Made by a program: the position numbers and the translations under genes. From contig LRSR01002643.1 of assembly GCA_001579985.1 (NCBI GenBank), positions 1-39,372 on the forward strand: a stretch of DNA of 39,372 nucleotides, in the 5' to 3' direction. Source of the DNA: Hypsibius dujardini (taxonomy: Eukaryota; Tardigrada; Eutardigrada; Parachela; Hypsibiidae). Shown in pieces: positions 1 through 11,100 of the stretch; position 1 is the first letter of the stretch, and every line of letters begins with the position of its first letter. The notes below the pieces were generated by a model. It made no database searches. It was not told the origin of the DNA and worked only from the letters and a program-made list of their open reading frames with translations.

Positions 1-190
1 ACGGAGTGATATCTTGAACTGAACAAAAGGGTAGTTTATCGAGATAAATATACAACAGTCTCGAGATTATCCGCGGTGAAGGAACGGATGGACAACGTAC
101 GGAACTATGAAATTAAGTAACGGCTCTCAAAAAATGGCGAAGCGAAATACTTCTGTAAAAGTAGAAAAGGCTGTAGAAAACAAATCGTGC

Positions 191-195
191 AAAAA
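191..195 (-). terminator. Pol III oligo-T terminator of the 5S gene
   Basis: On the minus strand a run of five T follows the 5S 3' end by three bases, the usual RNA polymerase III stop signal. It supports the 5S copy being a real transcription unit. Confidence 0.75.
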
Positions 196-198
196 GGA

Positions 199-318
199 AT
201 GCCTGCAACACCCGGTGTTCCCAAGCGGTCACCCATCTAAGTACTAACCGGGCCCGACGCAGCTTATCTTCCGAGATCGAACGGGATCGGGAGCATTCTA
301 CGTGGTATGGTCGCAGGC
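199..318 (-). rRNA. 5S ribosomal RNA
   Basis: On the minus strand this 120-nt stretch starts GCCTGCGACCATACCACGTA and ends CACCGGGTGTTGCAGGCAT. It contains the conserved 5S blocks: CCGATCCCGTTCGATCTCGGAAG, then AAGCTGCGTCGGGCCCGGTTAGTACTTAGATGGGTGACCGC (the internal pol III promoter region), then TTGGGAACACCGGG. The terminal stem GCCTGC/GCAGGC pairs perfectly. Product: 5S rRNA of the large ribosomal subunit, transcribed by RNA polymerase III. It looks intact. Only one copy is visible, so whether it is part of a dispersed family or a 5S-derived SINE cannot be judged here. Confidence 0.95.
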
Positions 319-329
319 GAAAGTTCACT

Positions 330-1616
330 TATAATTTGACCTTAATTGTAATCCGTAATGAGTGTCGACGGAAATGTTTTAGCATACCTCATGAGAGGAT
401 CTCGTCTGCATGTTTCCTCGTACTCTATTGTATGAATAGCTGCCTACAGCTCCTCCCCCCCCCCCTGAGAACCCAAAATATTTTTATGCACTCTAATGAA
501 CTCCAAGTTAAATTCTAGCTAATACAGTATGACACATCTTGAATCGAAGTTACACATGGAGTCGCTGTTGTTGGGGCGAAAACTATTCTCCATTGCACAA
601 TCTCGGTACAGTACTTTGAAAATCCACAATGTGTCCCCGGTACGCTATTAATCATATTCATGACGTCACACTCAACAAAAGGCAAGCGATTGTGGATTCA
701 TGTATCGTATTGACTGATACTATTAACCTGACCCTTCCATCATACCTTTCCCAAAATTGCCAAGTCTGCACCGACCCAAGCGCGAGAGACCACAACCGTC
801 ACGAAGACCATGTGTTTACTGTACGAGGCAGTGGCGCGCCGAGCTTTGGTTTGAGGTGGGTGTTTTTTTTCCGAAATTATTTTTTTTTTGTATCCCAAAT
901 ATTTCCGATAGAACGTAAGGGGGGAGTATTGCATGAAAATTCTCCATCATGGTGTTTTTCTCTAAATGAGGGACCCTTAGGGCACTTTTTTGACTTTCGA
1001 GAGGGGGGGAGGGGTTTAGATCAACAAAACACCCCCCCCCGTCGGCGCGCCACTGGTGCGAGGTGCACATTTGGCCGAAAGTTAGCGCTGAGCGAGTCAA
1101 GCCATTTGTCTCGAACGGTGCCTGGCTGTTATACACCAAACGAGGTAAATGGCTTGATTCGCTCAGCGCTAACTTTTGGTCGCGTGTGTACATTTGGGAC
1201 CGTGTGACGGAGGACAATCTGACGGTGGAATTTCGGCTGCACGTTTCTCGGCCGCACATTTCCACCACTTTTTTTTGATTGAAGTGTTTGGCACATTTGT
1301 TTGTTGGAAAGCTCAGGCACAAGTTGACATAATGCCCCGACATCGGCTACGTTGCAAGATTCACCGCCTAAAAAGTGTCCCTTCGACTTAATTGACACTG
1401 AAGAATTTCCGAGCGATGACGTTGGTCAATTCGCTTGAACAACTATGTGTCTATGTACCCTCTGATTCTCTAAGGCAAACCTTGAACACCAAAAACGAGT
1501 GTTGAATTTCACTTACAGATCCTTAAAAAGCAGGCGTAGTTGTCCATTTCGAAGAGTTCTGCAGATAGCTTTTAAGCGTTTTTCCAACCGACTTGAAAAA
1601 GGTCTCCAAGGCAAAA
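330..1616. other. No gene recognised; homopolymer runs and one inverted repeat
   Basis: Short open frames on both strands show no family resemblance and overlap each other. The stretch holds C, T and G runs (about 461-470, 865-889, 1030-1040) and the inverted repeat listed separately. The last 150 bases should contain the promoter of the dioxygenase gene, but I see no convincing TATA box. Confidence 0.5.
1078..1176. repeat. Inverted repeat, 30-bp arms, 39-bp loop
   Basis: Arms 1078-1107 and 1147-1176 are reverse complements with one mismatch; the left arm begins AAAGTTAGCGCTGAGCGAGT. A weaker match (GTGCACATTTGG versus the complement of ACATTTGGGAC) extends outward. It could be the core of a fold-back or MITE-like element. 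No target-site duplication was found. Confidence 0.7.
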
Positions 1617-2885
1617 ATGATTGAAGATCTCGTCTGCTGCTTGGTTGTGCTATTCGTTTCCGTCCGGACTGTTCGCAGCCAGGACTTTGTTTCTTGCTTC
1701 CCGGGAGCTCCCGGTTGTTTCGTCCTCGACCGCGTCGGCTTAGCCTCGTACGATCCCAAGGGACCATTCACTTGTTCCCGTTAGTAATAGGAACATTTTT
1801 TTGCTTCGGGAACAGATGTAACCACCGTTCCTTTGTTCTCTTTTTTGCAGAACGCAGTGGTGCATGCATGACGACCCAATGCGTAGAGGAGGGTCCCTAC
1901 TACAAGACCAACGCGCCGATCCAGATGATCGGTGAGGGGAGGAATGGCTTCACGCCGCAAATCTGTCCGAACAGCGTGAGCAACGATCGGCTCATCATGA
2001 ACGGAACCGTCAGGGTGGTGGATGCAAACAATCCATGCGGACGACCCACCCGCGCCATGTTGGACGTCTGGCACGCTGATCCCGAGGGAAACTACACCGA
2101 CATCCGACCCAGCGCTGGGGATTATGTACGTGTTCACTCGTACACGCTCGTTTTTTGCATTCCTGCACGTCAAAATTCGTTCGTTTCTCATACGTTTGTG
2201 TTCATTTGCACATCAGTTGCCTCTCGTTGTTCTTTCTTCCCTTCCACTGTTTGCTGGCTTGTTCGTCTGTTTACTTCGGTCGCTTATTCGTTTGTTCCAT
2301 TATTCGTTCTTTCATTCGTCTGTTCACTTCGTTCGTTCGTACGCTCATTCACTCGTCCGTTTCTTCGTTAGTTTGTGCGTTCATTCCATCATTCATTTGT
2401 TCCTTCATACCCTCATTCCTGCGTCTGTTCACTTGTGACGTTCGTTTGGTCGGTCGTTCGTTCGCTAAATTCCCTTTTCTTCTTGCACAGAAATGCCGGA
2501 CACGACTCATCACAGGGGACAGCGGTTTCTACACTTATTCCACCACCATGCCTGGACGGTATGCGAGCCCAGCCTTAGGACCGGGCTTTCGAGCCGTTCA
2601 CGTCCACGTCAAGGTCACGCCGTTGGACTCAAACAACAAACCGATTGGACGGACTCTGACATTGCAACAGTATTTTGCCCTCGGTAAGAAGAACGTTCCC
2701 GTTGCAATGCCTATTCAGATGTAATCGAGAAGACGTTTTAACCTTCAGATATGTACATGGGGAAGAATGACGTCTGCACCGAGTGCCGCTCCGACGATCC
2801 AACTCTGATCACCCATCTCCAACATAGTTACGACATTAAGACTTTTGATGGGGTTCATGACATTCTGCTGGCGGCGATCTTCTAA
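1617..2885 (+). CDS. Secreted intradiol ring-cleavage dioxygenase, complete
   Basis: Four exons (1617-1779, 1851-2125, 2491-2683, 2749-2885) join in frame with GT-AG introns to give 255 residues. The family is a non-haem Fe(III) enzyme that opens catechol-type rings between the two hydroxyls. The expected ligands are visible: Tyr136 in DPEGNYTD, Tyr170 in MPGRYASP, and His183 and His185 in RAVHVHVKV. The upstream signature GPYYKTNAPIQ and the block AMLDVWHADPEGNY fit the family. The N-terminus (MIEDLVCCLVVLFVSVRTVRS) reads as a signal peptide, and Cys-rich flanks suggest an extracellular enzyme. I chose the ATG at 1617 because it directly precedes the signal peptide. Animal members are known mainly from mites and tardigrades, where fungal or bacterial origin is inferred. 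The introns show adaptation to a eukaryotic host. Substrate is unknown. Confidence 0.9.
2130..2480 (+). repeat. Degenerate CATT/CGTT tetranucleotide tract in dioxygenase intron 2
   Basis: The intron is made largely of TTCGTTCGTTC- and CATTCATTC-like units, ending in CGTTCGTTTGGTCGGTCGTTCG just before the acceptor. The same type of tract precedes the duplicated exon 3 at 33.8-34.2 kb, so it was copied with the gene. Confidence 0.75.
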
Positions 2886-3235
2886 ATAATATACAAAGAA
2901 GTTAAACGAACATACAAACCAGAGATGAGCAACTCCGAATCCGGAGTGTGGAGTTTTTCAACTCCATCAACACCACTCCGGAGTTTTTGGGCGGAGTTGG
3001 AGTTGGGAGTGGAGTTGGAGTTGATCTGCGCGGAGTGGGATTGTTGTACTTCATCGAATTTTCGGCCCTGAGATTTCATTTGATTGATTTATTGTGGAAA
3101 AATCAAACGTGGTCCACTAAGCCATAGCCCACTTCTTGCCTGTTTTAGGGGAGTCAAGGTGGCTAGGGCCTGAAATGATAGAATAGAAATCCATCCCATA
3201 CTACGTACAACAGTACGCGGTGCAGTTTGCATGTA

Positions 3236-3296
3236 CAGTACTACAGTACTACTGTAGTCTGGCACTGCAGCCTGGCACCGTAGTCTGGCATTGTGG
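3236..3296 (+). repeat. Short TAGTCTGGCA/CAGTACTAC repeats inside the hAT remnant
   Basis: Units such as CAGTACTACAGTACTACTG and then three variants of TAGTCTGGCACTG/TGCAGCCTGGCACCG/TAGTCTGGCATTG are adjacent. This is a small minisatellite within the transposon relic. Confidence 0.5.
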
Positions 3297-3336
3297 CTGT
3301 TCAGTTTCTTATCGGAAGAATTGTGTGAAATTTTCT

Positions 3337-3504
3337 CGATTGAAAAGCGCTGCGATTCGAGCTTTTCCGGCCCCTGGTTCCACAACCGATATTGAACGCA
3401 TTTCCAATTCGTGTAATATTATTTTCTCTGAACGTCGTCAACGAACGACTGACGCAAATTTCGAGAATCTCTTGATGTGTCGTGTGAACGGTGATTACAA
3501 ATAA
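3337..3504 (+). pseudogene. hAT transposase C-terminal dimerisation domain (relic)
   Basis: The frame reads FSRLKSAAIRAFPAPGSTTD, then IERISNSCNIIFSERRQRTT, then DANFENLLMCRVN and a stop. This matches the hAT C-terminal pattern: P-x-S/T-x-x-x-E-R-x-F-S-x-x, later R-R-x-x-L/T and an N-x-E/F-x-L-L-x-x-x-x-N tail. Catalytic and zinc-finger regions are absent, so it cannot encode an active enzyme. Confidence 0.75.
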
Positions 3505-3954
3505 AAATCTATGCTCCTGTTTTTAATTACGTTTATTTGACGGGTAAAGTGGAGTTGGAGTGGAGTTGGAGTGGGTTCTCCATTTCTGTTTTACACTAGG
3601 GGTGGAAATGTTCGTTCTTTTATAACTTAATATTAGTGATAATCAAAGCTAACTTTAATGTCTGGCTGAAAAGATGGCTGAATCAAAATGAAATCTTTCA
3701 ATTTTATGCTGACCAATCCAAAACTTTCAGACAGGAAGTGTTCTGATTGCGGGAAGGGCCTATCCGCAATTATTTGCTGACTGAATTGTCCGCAGCAGCC
3801 AGCGCTTTGAGACTCAATAAGTGCTGCGCCGCACAAAGTTTCGCCCTTCTATTTATAATAATTTTTTAACGAAAGTGGTCTTTAATTGAAATTTTTCCCC
3901 TTCTGATACTCGTTTATCTTTTTTTTTGCCAAATTTTGCTTCAAAAGTCTGGAG

Positions 3955-5400
3955 ACCCAGAAGCTTGTGGAAGCGGTTGAGACTTAACTTGACAGTAATC
4001 ATTCTTCTGACGAAGATTTCAATCAATCAAACAAGAACTCAGACGAGTTAGCACGAACTACAGGTACGAGGTAAAGGCCGTTAACCAGGCCGCTTTTAGA
4101 AATCATAACTTAACCAGGCCGTCAGGCCAGAAGGTGGCGCATAAGTCGTTTTTGCGAAGTCAACCCAGGGAGATAGCCTAATGGTCTCGTTGTTCATATG
4201 CTTGATTTGACCATGAGATAGAAAACTTCTCGCCAGTGTTACTTCACCATTAACTTGAATAATTAAACGATATACGCATGTAACTTTGATTAGTTAACTT
4301 GAACAAAATAAGGCTACGGAGAAACATTCGGATGTGACGGTCGTGCTCAAAACGTAAGACGCTGCAACCCAGATGATCAATGTGTTCAAAAAATTCAATG
4401 TGTTCAAAAAATTCTAAATTATAGCATGAGACATTCGATGCAAAAAATATTATACAAAATAAGGAGCTAAAAATGCACATCTAAACTGTCGTGATGAAGT
4501 GAACGCACGTGAAGTGAAAACAGATGCACAATGTTTTCATGCGCCAGAAAGGAACCGAAGTGGCGCCTCTACCGGACTACTTGCACACTTCTCCATTGAG
4601 ATTCTTCTATTCCCGTTTTTGGACTCAAATTCGAACCGTGAGGCTTAGGAACGTACAAAAATGGGTCAGAGAATGTTTTCTGAATGTTTTCAAGCTATCC
4701 TTTATGGCATGGCAGCACTACAGCGCCGGGAAATCAACGTTGAAAAAACTGGCCTGGTTAAGTTACGATTTCTAAAAGCGGCCTGGTTAACGGCCTTTAC
4801 CTCGTACCACTACATCTTCCAGTGACGAATATATGGACTCGTCAGATTCTTTGACTGAGGTTACCATCCAGCTTTCAAAGACCGTACTATAACTGCTATC
4901 CCGTCGTTGGAGGAGGACTTTGTCACCTTGGAATAAGGAGAAGAAATACATCAAGACACGCATTGAAGATAGATCGGGATTTCTTACTGTGTGGGTTTTT
5001 GGATGGTACTCTTGCTGTGCTTGATCAAAAGCGTAAGTTGAAAAAAGCGACTGCTTTTCCAGAAAGTCCAGATTCGTTTATTCGGGTTACTGCGGCTCCG
5101 TCCACGCCAACCGAGTGAATAAGGAATCGGGGATGGGTTAGTAATCTGTCTGTCTGTCTGTCTGTCTGCACGACTTTATTAAAAATACTTGTGCATACTG
5201 TTTGTCTTTCCATGAAGAGTTTTTCTGTCTATGCATAAAAAACGGTTTTCTCATTTGAGGCGGTCACCGGGAATGTTTTTCACGGATGAGCAACAATACG
5301 TGCTGGCCGATAGCGGATGCACCAATACAGTAACCGTTGCCACCATTTTTCTGAACACCTTGTCCTCCAACATGATTTAGAAAATATTCGTTTCCGGGGA
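3955..5400 (+). other. Possible decayed coding DNA interrupted by the 746-bp element
   Basis: Reading across the insertion with one TSD removed gives an acidic Ser/Asp-rich stretch (HSSDEDFNQSNKNSDE, then SSSDEYMDSSDS). Further fragments follow: FLLCGFLDGTLAVLDQKRKL near 4990 and YVLADSGCTNTVTVATIF near 5300. Stops separate them. The DSGCT motif recalls retrotransposon protease, but I cannot assign a family. This may be an old transposon relic. Confidence 0.25.
4063..4808. mobile_element. Non-autonomous DNA transposon with long TIRs and 6-bp TSD
   Basis: The ends are near-perfect inverted repeats of about 58 bp beginning GGTACGAGGTAAAGGCCGTT and including TTAACCAGGCC and CTTTTAGAAATC. The copies differ at one base within the first 50. 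The element is flanked by ACTACA at 4057-4062 and again at 4809-4814, a 6-bp target-site duplication. The 746-bp body has no recognisable transposase; one 83-codon frame at 4524-4775 resembles nothing I know and runs into the right TIR. A tandem duplicate of CAATGTGTTCAAAAAATT lies near 4378-4413. The superfamily is unassigned: a 6-bp TSD excludes the common TA, TTAA and 8-9 bp families. Confidence 0.85.
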
Positions 5401-7850
5401 CTGGCTCCTGTTTAACAGGGTAAAATCGAAATCTCACTTGCAGCAGTTAGATTTATGATGCGTTCCGACGCTTGATGGATGGATGAAACGAAAAGTATTC
5501 GAATAGTCATCAATAAACAACAATTTTTAGAATTCGTTCCATTGCAGTTTTTAGTCACCATATGGCACTTTATTTAAATTGCAATTGATTGAATTTATAA
5601 AAAAAATTAGGAAGTGAGAGAGAGGTACCGAAGGGGAGCTAAGGACTATTTTCGATAAAACATTCTGTTAATGACAATGCACGCAAGCAGTGTTGTTCGA
5701 TTTTAGCGAGTGCCCATAGTTCCGCCCCTTGACTTCCTAGAAGAATTCCACTCGTGCAAATTGATTCCGAATTAAATTATGAGCCACAATAAGTCAAACA
5801 AAGCAAGCAAACGAGAAAAAAAACTGTTTACGGCTATATAAGAAATCTTCCAGTCATTTTACCCTTTTCAAAATTTTCACAATTGAACAGTGGCATGTCC
5901 CGAACACCATTATTTTCTAAAATTATTCTAAGAGTACCAAGCTTTCAAGAAAAAATTCTGATCGCGAACTGAGGGTGGCAGAGGAAATTGATCCCTTGTT
6001 GTTGTGGGACCAACTGATTAGGAAAGTGATTATCAAGCATATTATACATAGGACAAGGAATAAAACCGACAATACCCAGAGCTCAGTTCACAATGAAAGA
6101 TGAAATTGGAGGCAAACATTGTAGGCTCTTCAGATGCTAGAGAAATTATTTAGAGATTGACGCCGTTTAAACCACCCACCCGCAGAAATCTGGAACAAAC
6201 GAATTTTCACAAACGAATTTTCACGTGCGTTATGTGCATGCACGAGGGCTCGCAAAACAAACATGATTTCAACTATGGTCAAATAGATAATCATGGTCTA
6301 ACGGCAGGCCGAGAGAATGTGGATTAGGCCACCGCCCACAACCCGCCCACAGGCCGACTTGAAAAAGAGTTAGGAGACAATTTAGTCAATTAAAATCAAT
6401 AAAAATAACCCATTTTTCGTTGAATTCGTTCCTGTGAAGCAAACGATTTGATCCCAATATCGTCAAGTACTCCTAAAAAATTAGGTAAACAGTCCGTTTA
6501 AATTAAATTTAGGATAGGTTACAAGTGCTCGGCTCCTAACTGTAAGGCCGGATATCATTCCGACAATGGTCTCTAACGATCAATTTTTAAATGTCCAGCT
6601 GCATCAATTTCTGATTAGAAACGAATTATTCCGCGACAGTGGAAACATGAAGTTTGAGAGATCTTTTGATGCGAAAACCAATTTGCGCCAGGAGATGTTG
6701 TTCGCTCACGTACTGTCACTGTGGAAACTTGTTCCTGGAAAAATACGCAAGATCATTGAGCCGTTTTGCTAATTATATTATTAGTCAGTTCACGCAAATG
6801 AAAGCATATCAAACGCAGCATAATGTTCCTTTGCAGAGATGTTTAATCCTATTTTGCTCCTCACTCCTATTCTCCTATCCTATCCTACGCAATCCTATCT
6901 CTTAGAGACCCTCGTAAAATAGAATAGAAGAGAGATAGGAGAGGTTTCGCATAGGGGTTCAGTTCGCCCCGGAGGCGCCCGGACCCCCAAGCAAACATAA
7001 CACGCCCATTCTTCATTGTCATTTCATGTCATTTGAGAGACAATACCAGGCTTATCATATGCTTTTCAAAATTTTCGGATGATTGGATGATTGGATGATT
7101 GGATGGTTGGAATTGGATGATTTTAAATGAATTATAACGCGCTTCTCTCGTTCATGTTAAACTGCCCTCCGGCTGATTTCTCCTTTGAGCCTGTCCTTAG
7201 ACCATGATTATCTAGTTGATCATGTTTCAACCCTTATTCTGAGACTAAGATAGCAGTTTTGGAATTCGCACATTACATTTTCCTCGAGCAATAATGATGC
7301 CGGTTTTCCTCGAATCACTCCCATTAAATATTTAATTAAATTCATTAGCGTAGGGAGGGCTGCACAAAAATGGCAAGCCGCAGGCGAATGAATTTTTATG
7401 TAACACCCTCTTACTCTGGAAGACCAAAGTTTCGAAAATACAGAAATGGGGAGTATTGCACGTTTTTTTATGGTCCGAATTTTACGTAATGGAGGAAGCA
7501 AGTGCCCCCACACCTTTGATAAACTCAAAAGTGAATAAGTTTAGCACATTCTAGCAAAAAACTATGACCAAACTTAGAAAGAGTAAGATAATTAAAACAA
7601 TTCATGTGGCTCTGTTCTATATGAAATAAGAGAATCACGCAACGATCAACACGCAAGGCGTCATAGGTAGGTGGACCTTTCTAATACATTATCATAAGTT
7701 GTTTCAGGCTTAGTAATTGTAATGGCGGCACACAGTTTGTAGCAGGATAAAAAAATTCGGACATGACACAAATAATACCGAATTTTTGTGCGAACACATA
7801 TTTAATTCAAAGCTGCTTAAGATAGTAAAATCACTAATGTAATAGGCAAA
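5400..7850. other. No gene recognised
   Basis: Both strands hold only short frames without family features. Small repeats include a duplicated ACAAACGAATTTTCAC near 6192-6224, four to five units of GATTGGAT at 7077-7108, and a short hairpin around 6888-6940 (CCTATCTCTT / AAGAGAGATAGG). Confidence 0.5.
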
Positions 7851-9384
7851 CTAGTAAGTAACGTTGAAGACTGACAGCGAATTGCAAGTTGAATCGAAGG
7901 TAGCCTGTTCAGGAAAGATCATATTAGCTAGGTAAAATAGTGAAAGAGGGAACGTAGGGATGTGTTCTTCACTGACCGTAATGCCAGATAAGACGCCAGT
8001 GGTGAAGGCAGGAGCGTGTCCAGTAACCGTTAGGGTCTGGGTGAAGGTGTCGGCAGTCGTGCACGATCCGACAGCTGCAGCGACGGATGCAGGAAGAGCG
8101 AGACAAGTGCCGCAATAAGCATATGTTTTGGCACCAGTCGTGCATGCTGCAAGCGGGGTGGGGAGCGAGCAACAGGGATCGGGAATTGCTCCGTATTGAG
8201 TTGTGAATGCTGCTAGCTGTGTAGCAGTATAGAACGTAGAATTAAATGCCCCACTCGCAGGAGTAACACATCGGTCGTAGACGCATGGTGAATATTGGTT
8301 TCCCCTCGCAAAAGACTCGGAATCCCCAGATTGTTGGTCGTAGATATAACATTGATTGGCGTCACCAGGTCCACTAAACGCTGTCACAAAAGGGCCAGGA
8401 GCTCCGACTCCACTCGCTCCAGGACAGGGATAGGGTGGTCCTACTGCAACTCCAGCTGGGTTATTTATATCCCATTTCACTCCGCTCACCAGTAACCCAG
8501 AATTATTCGTCTACGCAAGGAAATGAAAAAAATGACAAATCAAAGTCTCATAATGCTTTATTCACTCACTCACAGTATAACTCAGACCAGTATATGCTCC
8601 AAGGTAGGGAGTCCCAATCCCGATACAGACTGCGAAGCTTTTCGGACCAGAAATATTCATCACACATGTGCGAATGAGCGCCTAAAAAAGTGAAATTAAT
8701 TTTACAGGAAAGCGTTGCCACTTTATTTAGTCATTTACCGTGAAGAAGACCGGGTTTGAGGTCTCCAATGTTTTCCTATTTATCAACACAGCCGAATACT
8801 CTTGCGTCACATCAATCGCCGGCCCGAACAACCCGACTTTGACGAATCCTGTAACTGAGTTATAAGAAAGATAATTTGCACTTTCGGCAGCACTAGCGGA
8901 ACTGGCATTGACCACTGAAATGCTCAGGTAATAGTCCGATGGAGGTGACGGAAGCTGGAAAATATTGAATTATTAGGACATAATATTGAGCATCTCATTG
9001 AGATGGATTTGTTATTCTTACAATAAATTGTGGGCCTGGAATGATATCGCCGACTTGCGCACACCGCACGATAACGCCTGATGTTCCGTTGTTTACCAGT
9101 TTGAGTGTAGAGGTGCTGGTTGGAGCAGGTTGCGGAGCGGTTCTATTAGCGACCGGGTTCCCGCAATCATTACACGCTGAATCTTGTTGATAGGAGATTT
9201 TCTGCACATCTTCGACGGACGCTTTTAGGGCTTTACCCGCTTTGATCTGGTCAATTATCAAGTTACCGAACAAGCCGGAAAAGTTGCTATCTGTTCCAGA
9301 ATCATTTACTGCCTGTAAGAAAGCAGGGGGTGCAATGAGAAGAACGAACAAAACGACGATGAAAAAAACTACGGAAATGGCCAT
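7851..9384 (-). CDS. Secreted cysteine-containing protein, family unknown
   Basis: Four exons on the minus strand (9384-9022, 8954-8739, 8681-8574, 8510-7851) join in phase 0 at every junction with GT-AG introns, giving 448 residues. The N-terminus MAISVVFFIVVLFVLLIAPP is a strong signal peptide, and there is no later hydrophobic segment long enough for a clear membrane anchor. The last exon is rich in Ala, Thr, Gly, Pro and paired Cys (DPCCSLPTPLAACTTGAKTY, YCGTCLALP), suggesting disulfide-stabilised extracellular protein. A CNDCGNP motif lies in exon 1 after a coiled-coil-like segment. No stops or frameshifts are seen, so it is probably a live gene. I do not recognise the family; it could be lineage-specific. 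Confidence 0.85.
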
Positions 9385-9419
9385 TTTTTAATTTTCTGCG
9401 AGTGAAGTCAGTGTCAGTA

Positions 9420-11100
9420 ATGTGTTTAGCTTTTATAGTTTCGAGACTTTGATACATTATCCTGAAATTTGTCGGCGTTGCTCTGTAGCTTCCTCTTTAA
9501 TTGTTCTGTTAAAGTCCTTGAAAGAATGTTATGAAATTTCAGTTTCATCACCAATTCTTCGGGAAGCTAACGCCCGTTCGTTTGAGATGGTGATCATGAC
9601 CATAGCTTGTTCACAATGTCAATAAAAATAGAACCTCGTAAGTTCATCCAAAGCTGTAAACTTGTTGCCCTCACAGCTCTTGTGGTATTTCAAACATTTA
9701 AGACGTGCTTTCGTAATAAATAAACGAACTGCAATTGCGCGTACTAGTCGTAAGCAGGCATAAGACGACCCCCTTTCAGAAATGGAAGACGTTGCGTCAG
9801 TTTATTTTTCATACGAGTTAAATAGAAAATAATAATCTATTCCTCTACTCAATTTCTCCTTGGAACAAAATCTCATCCGTACGGAAAATATTTGTGATGT
9901 CAAATTTAAAATCCATCAAACATATGTTGTTGATGTGGATTTATTTAAGTGACGAAAATTAAAATCTAGTTTCAATGACATCACAGAATTCGAAAATTTT
10001 CCAGTTGCAGAAACACTGAAAATGTTTATTTTATTTTTGTTGTAAAGTTTTGATTTAAGAAACGGATTAAATACGAATTTTTCGGAATTGCCCATCTGAA
10101 ATTTAGTTGGAAGTCTGCTATCATTGACCAAATTATTTTCTAATAAAAACCTTGGAACTGGATTTAACTTAACTCTCTGTCGCTAGCCTAAATTTGAGTT
10201 TTTATGAAAACACATACTGTATTTCCGTTCCAGTATTTTAAAAATATTTGACGTGGAACATAATCGCTTTCATACTTCAATTGATTCCAAATTTATTTTG
10301 GGATGCGCAAGTTAGAGCAGAACCCATCAAGCAATTACCAATTATATTTCTTAAAATCGAATAAGTCAACTTTTTCTATCGACCTCTTGGGATTGGAGAA
10401 CTGCATGGTCTGATCAGCCAACTTTCATTAGTCAAACATCCACCTCATGCAAAGGTTCCTAATGGACAGACGTAGAGCTTTCAAACAGACCGTCCATCAT
10501 CCAGACCAGCCATCGGTTTTTACAACGTACTATTCATGTTTTCGACTGAATAACCATCATCAGGACCCCAAACCCCATGCCCACATACACCCAAATAACA
10601 TGTGTCTCAAAAGTATCACTTTTTGAGAATAACTTTATTTACCACTATCTATGAGCAATTAAGTTTTGCCAACTACGTTATTTAGATTACACTTGACGTT
10701 GCACTTATTTCTGGTTTTTGGTGCTCTGAAGTTTTGCAGGCGAAGATTTCATCTCGGAGATTTGTACAGACTGCCCGAAGCATTAGAGCGCCATTTTCTC
10801 TTCCACAAACGATGTTTTTTGCAGAGTCAGATTGAATGGCAGTTTTTGCTCAGGGAGATAATTAGTTTTAGACAGTGGGGTTGCCAATCTGTTCAAAATA
10901 CGCACTGAAAAACACCAAGAAATTTCGGTCTTCATAAAATGACAAATTTGCTAAAATCACTAACAGAACTTTTGCTTCTTTCTTCTGAGATTTGGTGAAT
11001 TATAGCACAAAGCCTAAAAAATTTTCTGTGTTGATTCTAGTACAAGCGTAGGGCTGTGTAGCTGGAGGCCTAGATAAACGGCTATGCCATTGTCAAGCGG
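9420..11100. other. No gene recognised
   Basis: AT-rich sequence with short frames on both strands and no recognisable family. The 5' part should include the promoter of the secreted gene, which reads leftwards from 9384. No TATA box or repeat stands out. Confidence 0.5.

Larger units (their letters stand above)
2920..3588 (+). mobile_element. hAT transposon remnant, internally deleted
   Basis: The left end reads CAGAGATGAGCAACTCCGAA and the right end finishes CTCCATTTCTG, so the termini have the hAT-like CAG...CTG form. The subterminal zones carry many GGAGTTGGAGT and AACTCC motifs. Inside is the coding relic of a hAT dimerisation domain. The flanking eight bases (2912-2919 and 3589-3596) do not match, so the exact ends or the TSD have been lost. 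The element lies directly downstream of the dioxygenase gene and is absent behind the duplicate copy at 34.6 kb. Confidence 0.65.

Noticed and set aside
629-1207. 192-codon plus-strand frame near the left end, with an overlapping 175-codon minus frame
   Set aside because: Both run through homopolymers and both arms of the inverted repeat, giving mirrored peptide motifs. No family features, start context or splice structure.
1694-2438. Long plus-strand frames running through dioxygenase intron 2
   Set aside because: They read through a donor into tetranucleotide intron repeats. The exon model explains the coding part.
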